From contig JBANDB010000004.1 of NCBI GenBank assembly GCA_037576215.1, positions 2,790,001 through 2,854,000 on the forward strand: DNA of 64,000 bases. The letters are read 5' to 3'. Position 1 is the stretch's first letter, and each line of letters starts with the position of its first letter. Made by a program: the position numbers and the translations under genes. The DNA comes from Armillaria gallica (taxonomy: Eukaryota > Basidiomycota > Agaricomycetes > Agaricales > Physalacriaceae). Positions 10,757 through 21,538 of the stretch are shown one piece after another. Below the pieces are notes generated by a model. The model searched no databases. It was not told the origin of the DNA and worked only from the letters and a program-made list of their open reading frames with translations.

Positions 10757-10768
10757 CTTTTATATTCA
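10757..10768 (-). promoter_or_regulatory. TATA-like box upstream of the small segment-B gene
   Basis: The minus strand reads GAATATAAAAGG, followed by a long CT-rich stretch (10670-10740) like the pyrimidine-rich tracts near fungal transcription starts. It lies about 165 bp upstream of the ATG at 10592. The same box recurs in unit 2 near 21516-21527. Confidence 0.4.
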
Positions 10769-10779
10769 AGTCCGGATAG

Positions 10780-13700
10780 AAAGAAGCCGGGGAAACAAGT
10801 ATCCTCCACCCCAGTAACGATGAAACCTCCTACGTGATCCCTTCAAAATGTCACTTGGCTGACAGGTCCAAATTCGATCCTCAAACTTTTCCATCCGCGG
10901 TGAATTCATGACAGCACGCCAACTTGCGAATCCTTTCGAATCAATTCGTATTCCAGGATGATCCTCTCGTTTCTCGGCCATTCATGTCACTCAAATGTCA
11001 ACGTTCGAAATCTCGAACGTGTCGCTGGTATTGCGGTGATCGGTTTTAAAACACACCCTGCCAGGTTGATTCCGGAAAGTGCTCTGTTGAATTCAAACCG
11101 GTTTTCTATGCATTACAGGATATCCATTAGAGGAAAACTTAATGTAGTGTTCAGTAATTATAAAGCCTAAACCAATATATCAATTTCTCAGCGAGATAGC
11201 TAACGATACAAGATGAAGACACTTACAGTCGAGTTCATCAAAACGCGTGCTACCAGTCCCATATTGGGAAAGTGTTCTCGTCTAGCTCAAAACCGTGTCG
11301 AGATGTTCGCGGGACGGATTCACAACTTCAAGACTTCATGACGACAGGAATACTATTTCAAATTGCTATGACTCGGTTCAGGGAGCTTCAAGGTGAGGAG
11401 AACAACGAGAATCACCGAAAATACGAAAATTCAACCTGGACACCAATCGACGAACGTCGGCCTGCAAAATGTATTGGTAGTGCGGAGATACGAGGATGAT
11501 CGTTCACTTCTTGATACTCAGCTGCGCAAACGTCCCCGTATCCGAAACCCGCTGAAATATGAATAACACCGAATTCAAGAGTTGTTCAAATTACACAGGT
11601 AGCGAGGCGAAAGAGGTTCGGAAATTCGGGATGAATACAGTGACATGACACGACATATTGATGGGATACGTACGAGGTGTCGGAGTGGATAGTTGACTTG
11701 CCAATGAATTGTCAAAGGTTGCTCATTGTGACTGCGAGTCTGGGCAGGCAAGTAAAAAGTAACTTGAGCACGAATAGCTTCAAGAGGAATATCATTACAC
11801 CTAGAAGGACTGTTAGCCATCTGATTCAGCACAAATTACTCTATACCCGAGCCAAAATACACTCAACGCTTGCCCCAAAATTCAACGATGTCATAAAAAT
11901 GAACCGCAGTCACCAAAAATGGACGAAAATCAGGGACTGCTAGTTGACGTCATCGAGAAATCGAGAGGTGGGACTCGAGCAGGGCATGTCCAGCCGATAG
12001 TGAGGCGATAAACGAAACGAAAGATGTCACCTGTCAAAATAAACCAAACAGCGAGCGTTTGAACGATGGAAGATGCTGTAAAACTAGCTTGGAAACGAGA
12101 AAGAAAATCCTGGTCTCGGCGGAATCCAGGTTTGAGGTTCGGGTAACTTGAGCGGCGCAAGATGAAACATGGACAGTTTGAAATATGTCAGAAGAATCCG
12201 GGTGTTTTGAAAGACGGAAGAATTGGAGGAGTGCGATGAGGAAACACGAAACAAGCAGAGAAGGACATAGTGGTAAGAGGATAAGCGCCGGCAACTTCAA
12301 TCTTGATCATTTCACAAGTCGCGTGCTCTCGTGACTTTCCTCTTTCGCTCATACACCCATCTCTGCTCACGTCTCTCGCTCAACTCTCTTCTGGTGATTC
12401 CCTCAAGACATCGAGGGATGACTTCCCAATGTTCGGAAATTCGGGAGGACCATAATTCTGATGGGAGATGTCACAAGAACTGCGGAATGTCAGTTCTCTC
12501 GGGTAACTACAATTCGTATTTCCTCAATTCTTCTGATGTTGTGCCGTTCAGTTTCACGTCAAGGCTCAAAAATCAAAGATATCGGCTTACCGACACGAAC
12601 ACCGAGGTCACATGAACTTTGGATAGGTAGCTGTCAGTGATGCATCAGACACAGGATTTGAAGGTACGCGAGTCGATGCCGATATCTGCTCGGATCTGAG
12701 AAGGCCGATCGTAAGGGAAACGGCAATTGTAATGTGTCTGTGTGAGCTCCTGCCGTTTCTTGAGTATAGTTGACGTGAATAGTATCTGTATCAGATGCTT
12801 GGACGTTTTAATAAACAATAATCGATTTTGGTGAAGGTCGGTAGTGAACTGGACGAGATTTTGAGAAGAAATCCTCTGTAAACTCGGAGATGAGTGTCGT
12901 TCCTTTCATGGGAACGCGCAACAGCGTTATTTTCGTGTTTTTATTCACTCATTACAGAAAATCAGATTGTATTCATCAAACTAAGTGTTCTACAAGTACT
13001 CTATCACTTGTGGGACAACTATTATGTCCTCGAAGAAGTCCGTAATCGTTCTTTGCATCAATGTGCGGTATTTAAGATCACTCACACGTTCATTTTCATT
13101 GTCTTCTCCCGCAGACAACTCCGATTTCAGTTCTAGTTCCTGAAAATCTCTTGAGCCAGTGCAATATACCATCGAATTCTTGACTTACCGTTGCTAAGAA
13201 CGGGCCGATTTCGAGGCTAGCTCTCCTTTCAATGAGTCAAACAAACAGGATTACGACAATTGAATATCAGACTCACCGCGACATGGCAGATAGATCGTGA
13301 TTTCTTGCTCGGCGTTATGATTTCTGCATCGCTAAGACAATCCTTGAATGTGAGTGGCTTGGCATTCAATTTCGAATGAAGACTTACAAGTGATTTAGAG
13401 CGGATCTGAACTTGAGGCCAAGCAAGAGAGAGAACGCCAAACGGTCCGAAGACTCGCTAGCACAGAAGATACTGGGAGTCGATCAGGATTACCACGCAGA
13501 CTGCGGAGAAGACATTGATAACGCATCAAATATCTGACATACAGTTCATTTAAGGTGGCTCCGAACATGGCGTCAGAGGGCCCTGGATCTGCATGTCAAA
13601 GCAACGGTCAAGCTTGAATTCGAATTCGAATTTCGGGGATCTAAGGACGCGCGACTGTAGCCGCACCTCCCGCCGGCTGTCTGAATTCCATCGGGTCCGC

Positions 13701-14463
13701 CATATTCGCGCGAAATCAAACTTGTCGTCATTCACCTTACCAAAGCGACTGCTGCGCTCAGTTTCCGAGATTCTCCGTTTGACACTTGAGTCCGTCGTCT
13801 GGAGAAAAAATTTCCAATCACTCACCGGAGGATTGGGAAGCGTGCTGGCTCCAAGTCGGACGTCCGGTGCAGATCAGATTGAATCTTTTTGGGCAGTGAT
13901 GCACATTTCGACGTTTGTGGTGGGTCGAGTCGTGTGCCTCTGAGTCTCGAGGGGGGGGGGCTGGTTTAACCTTGGTGAGTGCATGTCTATTCCATGTTTT
14001 TCTATTGACTGACCTTTCTTGGAAGGATCTCCTCGAGGTTGCACGGTCCAAGAATATGTTGAAACTTGCGCCTTTGAATCAGTGGCGCTCAGTCCACTAG
14101 AAATTTCGGGAGATGTGCAGCGAAGACGTGCTCGGGAGTCGGAGATGGTGATGGTCGACAGGCAGAGTAAACGATGTACGTGTTGATTTGTTTGTATATC
14201 TTGACGCGCGTTCACGTCCATGACTCGGGCACATAGTTACCGTGACATTTGATCGAAGGCGCGTTGTCGGAGGTTCTGGAGGAATTCCAACTTGAAGGAT
14301 GTATGAGTGTATTCATATTTTGTTCGGAATGAAATAGATAATTTGACGGTGGTAACGCAGCCGTATTTCCAGTCTTGAACTCGGAAGAAGAAAGTTCGGG
14401 GCCATCAGGATATTTGAAGTTGAGAAAATTTGACAGGTATGCCGGGGACCAAAACATTCCGCC
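10780..14463. other. Segment B interior without recognisable gene (unit 1)
   Basis: Several strong minus-strand donor-like sites occur (near 11227, 12592, 13188, 13278, 13389 and 13825), so this may contain one or more short-exon minus-strand genes. I could not assemble a frame with family features. A minus frame at 14212-14470 (containing YLSNFLNFKYPDGPELSSSE) looks protein-like but is unplaced. The same stretch is repeated in unit 2 at about 21539-25217. Confidence 0.35.
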
Positions 14464-16766
14464 ATGGTGTCCGCATCCCTCGTGATCTTGTTGATTTCTC
14501 TTGGTAAGTCGGCTGCCTGTCAAACTGTTTGCCTCTTATTCCCTTACCACCATCATGTTGACTTCTCGTCTCCCTTTCTTCCTTCCCTCATCCCTCTCTT
14601 GCTATCGTCTCCCTCACCCTCACCACACGGCTGTCGTCATGCCCTCGACGTTTGTCAATACAGCGTGAAGTCATGGGAGTTGATGCCTATATTAGGATCA
14701 GCGAGCCTCTTTGATCAACCCGCGTGGTGTGCACTTCTTACCATCTTACCACCATCATGGCAGGTTTTTTCTCCTTACACTCGTTTGCCGTTATGCTCCT
14801 TACCTCGATTTCAGAACCTTGTTGACTGCGCAGGACTGTGGTATGTCTTCCTCGTTGGGATCTTGGCTGAATCATTGACTCTCTCCAGATTCGATGCTTT
14901 CTTCCATACATCAAGGGCCAAATTCTCACGACCGATGGATGGAGACAGGCCAGCAGATACATCTCCTTATATTCAAGCCTCAATGGTTGGTCATGTCGCG
15001 TAGGATTCGAGGGGAAGAACGCATCTATGTTTTCAGGGTGAGTATTACTATTCATGGTCATACGACTTTCACTGACCGTGGATCATAGCTGATCAGAAGG
15101 CTGGGATGCATCAAGATGATGTTTTTCTGTCCGGCGAGCAAGGCAAGTCTGTTCTCCACTGGATAATTTTAAAATAACGCGCTAACTAACATTGACATGA
15201 AGGTGAATGTTTCGAGACGACGGATCTCCGTCCGGCGAGCAACCCCAAACCAAGGGTAAGTTTACTTTTACGGGTTCACGTCTTGCTTCAGGAGCACGTA
15301 CTTGGCAGCCTGTTTAGGCGTTGACTATATGTATCGCCGTCCGGCGAGCGAGGTAAGTTGGTTTTCTGCTTTATAGCTACATAATATATTAATTAACTGT
15401 AGCTGTAAGTTGCGTAAATCGGACTTGCTCCGAGGCAATGGATCTCCTTCCGACGAGCAATGGAAACTTGAGGTAAGTTCATATCTAGAGTTAGTTTTAC
15501 GAGTTCACATTTCACTTCAGGAGGATGTACTTGGCAGCCTGTCTAGACATTGACTATATGTATCGCCGTCCGGCGAGCAAGGTAAGTAGCTTTTCTGCTT
15601 GATGGCTGCATAATATACCGATCAACTGTAGCTGTAAGTTGCGTGAATCGGACTTGCTCCGAGGCAATGGACCTCCTTCCGACGAGCAACGGAAACTTGA
15701 GGTAAGTTCATATCTGGAGTTGTGTTCATTGTTGATACTAATGTATTTCTTCAGTGTCTGGTAGGCTCGTAATACTTTGAGTATATATGTCGCCATCCGG
15801 CGAGTGAGGTGAGTCCTTTATATGCCTGATATCCTCAATATCCCTCACTGATTTTCCCGAAGACGCAGAGATCAGAATCAAAGGGGAATACCTCGAGACA
15901 ACGTATTGGCTTCCGGCGAGGGAGGTAAATTCTTTCTCTGCATGATTAACCGTACAATTTGCTCACATACCTTTGCTTGAAGATGTCGAAATTCAAATCA
16001 GACAGGATTACTTTGAGACGACGGATCGCCGTCCGCAAAACTATGTTGTGCGACAGCAGCCACGTTGGGCTTTGAGTATACAGATTGTGTTCCGGCGAGC
16101 GAGGTAAGCAGATTGCTAGGAAATCTCTCGTTTCATTTCACCCATTGCTTACTCGGATCAGAGAACCACATTTCTGGAATCCAAACCTTGCAGGGCCAAT
16201 GTCCCAATCGGTAGGTGTACTGTAAGTCGTTTTTCCACCGGTGATCTTATTGATTTTTGTCGATACAGAATGGATGAGATATTCAGGAACTGAAAAACCT
16301 GAGAAATCATCATGCACCCAGTATGAAGGTATGTCATTATTTAGGATATTCTGGTCTTCGCTTCACTGACGTTTTACCAGACACGGCTTCGAGAATTTTT
16401 GGGCTCTAATTCCGCAGATTTAATGTCATGCTTGAGGAAACGAGGTACGAGTGTATTTTCACTTTTTCGTGGTCGCCATTTGAGTAGGAGTTTTGCAGGT
16501 TCGGACTCTGGATTCGGAAAACATGTCAAAAATTGCGAGGTCTAAACCTTGTGGAGCCAACATCATGCGCGAGGTCTCATCACAGGCCCGGTACGTATCT
16601 GTTTGTTTTGCTGAGTTGGATCTAACGCCGCAAAACAAAGATTCAAGGATTTTGATAGTTTTCGGACTGATTTTTGTAGGTTTGGAGTTGTATTCGGCAG
16701 TTTCGTCCCTCAGGAAAGATGGTGGGTTGAAGAGGCGGACGGAGGAATTGATGGTGGGGTCCTAGT
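14464..16766 (+). CDS. Possible multi-exon gene with repeated small exons (unit 1)
   Basis: An ATG at 14464 opens MVSASLVILLISL, a short hydrophobic start like a signal peptide, which ends at a strong GTAAGT donor at 14504. A CT-rich stretch and several GT-AG pairs follow, then the repeated exon-like modules at about 15105-16105, more intron-like boundaries, and a frame ending at a stop near 16765. Phases agree between some neighbouring modules (the module ending GNLR joins to RMYLAACLDIDYMYRRPASK), but one module near 15770 has stops in all frames unless an internal acceptor is used. It could be an intact gene with alternative acceptors, a decaying gene, or a non-coding spliced transcript. 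No family is recognised. Confidence 0.3.
15105..16105 (+). repeat. Array of about ten exon-intron-like modules (unit 1)
   Basis: The string ccggcgagc or a one-base variant occurs near 15131, 15232, 15341, 15450, 15570, 15679, 15797, 15913 and 16092, with a shortened version (gtccgcaaaa) near 16033. Spacing is mostly 101-120 bp. In most modules the string is followed within a few bases by gtaagt, gtgagt or a similar donor, and preceded by an acceptor-like cag or tag. Modules alternate between two subtypes, one translating to DYMYRRPASE and one to EAMDLLPTSNGNLR. In the other frame they read SPSGEQG or SPSDEQWKLE. A higher-order duplication of about 230 bp is visible between 15289 and 15720. 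Confidence 0.75.
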
Positions 16767-17037
16767 ATGACGAATAGCCGTCTTGGGCAAGTCCCAAGGC
16801 GGTTATTTTTTTTTCGACCCTGTGAGGAGGGATTTGGAGGACGTAGTTATGATAGGGCGAATAGATTACGTAATGCAACGAGTCGAACTTGGCTCTGAAC
16901 CACGCACACGAGTGTCTTGTAGGCAAATGAGCGGCCCAAATTTCAGAGAATAGCCTTTTTCAGTGCGGTCTCCAGGTCCTGACACCCGCAGCACGCCACT
17001 GATTGACTCCTTATGGATCTCATCAACACCCAACGCC

Positions 17038-17752
17038 AGCCATCCTGTCGTCTGGCCCTGTACCAGTCGAGATTGACTCCAAAAGTCTAGACAGTGCGTC
17101 ATATCCTTCGGCTATCCTCCCATAACGACCGGTCTTTCCAGTCGAAGAAATACAAGGCACCACCCAAGAGGTAGCCAGAGCCAAATGCAGCAAAGCTGCA
17201 GAACTAGTGAGCTTTACCCAGGCCACAAAAAACCCGTACGCTGATCATCTACTAGCTGAACGGACCATGCATAACGGAAGACACCGCCCTCTGCTTTGAG
17301 GCTCTTAAAGGCCTCCCAGGTCCATACATCAAGTACTTCCTAGCCGATCTTGGCCACGAAGGCTTGAATAATCTCCTGGTTGGTTTCCCCACAAAGGCTG
17401 CATGGGCCTTGTGCACTTTCGCGTATTGTGAAGGACCAGGTCATCCATTTCCCCCGTTAATTACGCCAGCCTTATTGATATACAATCACAGGGAAGGAAG
17501 TGCACCTTTTCGAAGGACGAACGGACGGTTCCATCGTGCCTGCAAGGGGGCCAGGAGTATTCGGATGGGACGCCGTATTCCAGCCTGACGGCAGCGATTT
17601 GACGTGAGTACACTCTACTCTTTATCGATCATCCCACTCAATGGTGCTATCACAGTTACGCTGAAATGCCATCTGAGGCGAAGAACAAGATTTCGCATCG
17701 ATATAGAGCGCTTGAAAAGCTTCGTGTCTACCTTCAATCTATAGATCAGTGA
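17038..17752 (+). pseudogene. HAM1: 5'-truncated HAM1 (ITPase), unit 2
   Basis: Carries HAM1 from the codon for Ala in KAIL of exon 2 to the stop at 17752, with all later introns and an open frame. Exon 1 and the TGNANKLKE nucleotide-binding start are missing because the repeat begins after them. The sequence upstream is the end of segment B and gives no alternative start that restores the family N-terminus. Exon 4 and the start of exon 5 carry the unit-3 set of bases (aataat, tgtgaa, gatatac, accttttcg, cggttcc), while the end of exon 5 onward carries the unit-1 set. It is not expected to make active enzyme. Confidence 0.88.
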
Positions 17753-18988
17753 ACCATAGAGTCGGCATATACCAGAAATCCTGCAAATAATAGGGTCGAG
17801 GTTATATCATTATCATCCCTTTGATATCCTGACGTCGATGGAGCTTGTTCATTATTTCTGCAAGCACGCAATGTGCCGACTTCTCTCTGAACTGTCGAGC
17901 ATGGACCTTGTATCCCCGAGCAGACTTTCTGTCGCCGTCAATGCTCGACAACGGAATTCACAATTCTGTGGTAATCTCTAAAGATGCACCTATGCATCTG
18001 CCTAGAGGTTCGAGCATTGTGAAGCCTTCTGTCTCGGGTGCCTTTCTTTCCTGCCTGTTTTTTTCTCTCGTTGCGTTCTCTCACCCATGTGCGCTACTGC
18101 TGTGACTCCCGCTGGTTTGCCAACCGTCTGGTATTGTCGGTGTCTTGTATACCTATTGCAGTCTTCGGTTGTGACAATAAAACAGGTACTGTTAACGGCG
18201 ATGCCAGGAACACAGTGAGCTGCTTTTTTCAGTTTGACCATCTAGTCGCTGATATACATGTTCATTACACCTGCCGCAGCTCGCCTTAGAACTTGAAAAC
18301 CCTGCAAGAAGTAAGACAGTATTACTGGCCTCCCAGCGGACTCACTCCATGAAACAGAAAATTTCAAGCACAAATACAGCTACCAAGGTAATAATTGATC
18401 TTTCGGCAATAAATTGCTAGAGGAAGTATATGTCGCTAACTAGAAGGGCAGACGGGGGTCCTTCTACCCGATAACTCGGCCCACACCTCCTTATGCGACT
18501 AGATCAAGCTCCCTATCTCAGTACAACGCAATAGGGCGTAGTAGGGTGACTCAACGACAATCCTGCGGAACTGACATTTCCGGTAGGGTAGGGTAGCATC
18601 ACACGGCACAGTCCAACGCACTGCGGCGATGAGAACATAAGACCAGTCCGTTCTCCTGGAGTGCACCTTGAGCATATTATGATTGACCAATCAGCGTTGA
18701 GCAAGTTCAAGATATACTCAAGGAAAACTCCGGGTAGACCCAGGGCGTCTATGAAGTATCTATGAAGCGATCGCCGCAGTGACGGGAACACCGGGTGTAG
18801 GCAATACCATTGCTACCTAACACTCTAGCATAACTAACATGTACTCAATTATCCACTGATACTTTCAACCAGACCAACAGCCGAGCTCACGGTCAGCTTT
18901 ATGCTGTTGAGTAGAACCTCAGAAGGTCCAGTTGAAGGCCTCCAGGATAGTCCAGGATCTGCTATCTGCAGTCCCTAATGAACGTCGA

Positions 18989-19529
18989 CACATTGGTAGC
19001 TTATACACATTTTTCAGTGCACGGTAGCAGTATCTTGCGGTTACCTCGATCATTTGATGGACGGTCAGCAAGTAGAGATTTCAATAATACTGTATCCTCG
19101 TGGGGGTTGACCGGCAGGGTGGTATGTGAAATCACGCGAACAAGATCATGCCAGAAGTCAACGCGTAAGTCGTGCATCTTTTCCACCACCTAACCACCCT
19201 CGCTTCTTTGCTACGGTCATCAACGGCCACTGGTACCTCTTCGCCCTTTTTATTCCCTATGCAGCGGAGTAGTACATGCTCAGGTGTCTCGGTGTGGGTC
19301 ATGCACATTCGGAACAGCCTATTTTCACGATCGAATCAGTCGGTCTATTCCACCGCTAAATTATGTGTCGAACAGAGCTATCGAGGCCATCGTGTCCCGA
19401 TGTTTTGGCGTCGTCACATCAAGGTAAGTTCGCATCTTCAAAGCTACCGGCACCGGCGCCTTTCCTTTCCTTGGCTCCTTACGTCAATGAAGGACGTACA
19501 GTTTTTCTGAGATCTTTCATTACCCTTGG
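18989..19529 (-). mobile_element. Degenerate LINE-type C-terminal relic (unit 2)
   Basis: Same relic as in unit 1 and the same sequence where compared, including the Phe in place of the first knuckle cysteine. It is carried passively by the tandem duplication rather than by separate insertion, because its flanks are the duplicated unit. Confidence 0.45.
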
Positions 19530-19649
19530 TTTGCCGTATTCTGATTATCTCATCAATGTTATAATGTGGGTACCATGAGTTATCTAGAATAGCTAGTCGT
19601 ATAGTTGAATGTAGCGAGACCTTATGCTAAGAATAGGATGTGTAATGGA

Positions 19650-20626
19650 CTAGTTTGACTTGGCGCCTATGCTGCGGATGATCATCATATCTCTCTGCAC
19701 CTCATTTGCTATTCTCCTCGCCGTAAACAGCCCAATTGCCTGCTGCGGCCTGACATGCTCCCACCAGCCCTCAGGAAGCCTTTCTTGACCAAAGAACTCT
19801 CTCATCCTCTCTACAGGCACAGTAGCCTTGTCGTCGCTACCATCGCGGAACAACAACCATGACAGTGCACTCTCGCCTAGAGCCACCTGCTCATGCCACC
19901 AATTTATCGGCTTCTCAAGCACGGCCTCGCGTTTGACACGGACCTTCGCAAAATCATGTATAGACAGCCCGGAAGGATAGGCGCTAATCAAGGATTCAAG
20001 AAGCTCAGGGTCAGGGCAGTGAGATGGGTGGTTGACATGAACGAGAGAGGCTCGGTGCGCAAGTCTGGAGGCGCCAAAGTCTGAAAGCGCCGCCAGACTC
20101 ATCACCCAAGTCCATTTCCACGGCCAGCCTGTGAAATGGAAGGCTCCGTAGAGAATGTAGCCAGGGAGGGCGAGAAAAAGGACGAGCGGGATGGAAACGT
20201 TGTAGACATGTACGATGGCTCTAATGAGGTCGAAAAAGGCTATGTCTTGGCCATCTCTGGAGCTGGAGTATGCAATGAGCTACGAACGATATTAAAAACG
20301 TAGGGCACTTACACATATCCGTGATTTGCAAGGGTGTTCAACGCAGGGCACGGTGCTCTGCACCGGCGCGAGGACGGTGCGGAAATGAAAGCATGGCTGA
20401 GAACCTTGGACTCTTCAGCAATTCGCGATGAGCGAGATGGAGGGATAGACATCGTCACGAACGTGTTCGGAGGTTGATGCTGCCCGAGATGATTGTATGC
20501 CTGCCAGAGGAAGAGAATTGTATGCGGGATCAACTCGTGGAGTATTCGAGTAGCAGGCGGACGACCGGCGACAGATGGGCCAAGAAGCGAAAGCGGAAAG
20601 AGCGAGATAGAGTAGGATGAGCACAA
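19650..20626 (-). CDS. Heme-thiolate peroxidase, unit 2
   Basis: Identical at protein level to the unit-1 copy over the readable catalytic frame: proximal APCPALNTLANHGYV, the 50-nt intron, RLAHRASLVH and LPEGWWEHVRPQ. The A-H-R replacement and the unresolved 5' end are the same. Two identical copies of a secreted oxidase in tandem could raise its dose, if they are expressed. Confidence 0.76.
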
Positions 20627-20870
20627 GAAGAGGGAGTAGGATGTTCGTGTTCAAGGAGCAAGTCGCGTCCACCGCGTGTCTTTAAGCACTTGATGAGAGG
20701 TCGGCGCTTGCTGGCGAAGCTGCATACGCCGGTCGCGCTAGATCTGAGGGCGCTAATGACCGTCAGGAGCAGCGACGATGAGAAGGCGCGGAGACTCACC
20801 AGCGTGATCTAATATTAGAAAACGTCCACCCCACATCTTGTCTGGAACACGTCCGTCGCCTCTCGTCTTG

Positions 20871-21351
20871 TCAGTCTCTCTTGTGTCCTTCGAGATCCGG
20901 TCTTGCGTGCCCGATGTGGACGCCGAGTGTCACCGTGAACGTTGCTGGAAGCTGCTCCTCGTTAGATACACAAATGAAAAGAATTAGTATGCAGTCGACG
21001 CACCCAATCAATCATGCCTTCGTCCGCGTCGCCGTCAAAATGGCGCCATTGCCTATACCACTAGTCATTCCTTCCCTCCATCTGTTGTTGTAACAGTCAG
21101 TTGGCGAAGTTGGGAGTAAATCGCAGAAAACGAACCATCGCTGCTTGAAATTAAAATTGAGAGCCATGCTATCCGCTTAATCTGGAGCGAGAATGAGTCG
21201 AAGAAAAGAAATCTGGAGTATAAAAAATGATCAGCACATCAACGGAAATCAACTTGGCGCAGGTCTTACCATCGCTATGGAACTCGCCGAGGTCGATGGT
21301 GGTTTCGCTGTTGACCTGCAAGTGTGACGTCACAAGGAAGTCAACGAACAT
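20871..21351 (-). CDS. Possible small spliced gene in segment B (unit 2)
   Basis: Duplicate of the candidate at 10112-10592, with the same start, donor, final exon (LPATFTVTLGVHIGHARPDL) and upstream TATA-like box. The same uncertainty over the middle exon applies. Confidence 0.3.
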
Positions 21352-21538
21352 GCCCGGCCCGGGGACTCAGTACTCAGCCTTAGTCTGCCCGACGTTCCAT
21401 GAACGGACTCGTAGCAGAGTATGGACTCGAGATTAGGAAGAGAAGAAGAGGAGGTATAACTGGGAGAGGAGAGAAGGAAGCGGGGAGCTGGAGTTCAATC
21501 CAAAATTCCATCCACCTTTTATATTCAAGTCCGGATAG

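Larger units (their letters stand above)
6281..17037. repeat. Tandem duplication, unit 1 (about 10.76 kb)
   Basis: The unit begins at agccatcctg inside HAM1 exon 2 and ends where the same string restarts at 17038. It contains HAM1 exons 2 (part) to 6, an eroded minus ORF, a LINE relic, a heme-thiolate peroxidase gene (together segment A, to about 9932), then segment B with a possible small gene and an exon-module array. Unit 2 is nearly identical. The differences I noticed beyond the HAM1 exons are mostly 1-3 bp length changes, several in homopolymers (near 7070, 7697, 13302, 13950, 15806, 15880 and 16805). Confidence 0.95.

Noticed and set aside
15105..16105. The module array as a CRISPR-like or ribosomal-peptide precursor array.
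   Set aside because: Repeats are imperfect, alternate between two types and carry splice-donor-like ends. There are no unique spacers, and a precursor with repeated core peptides would need an open frame, which is not kept.
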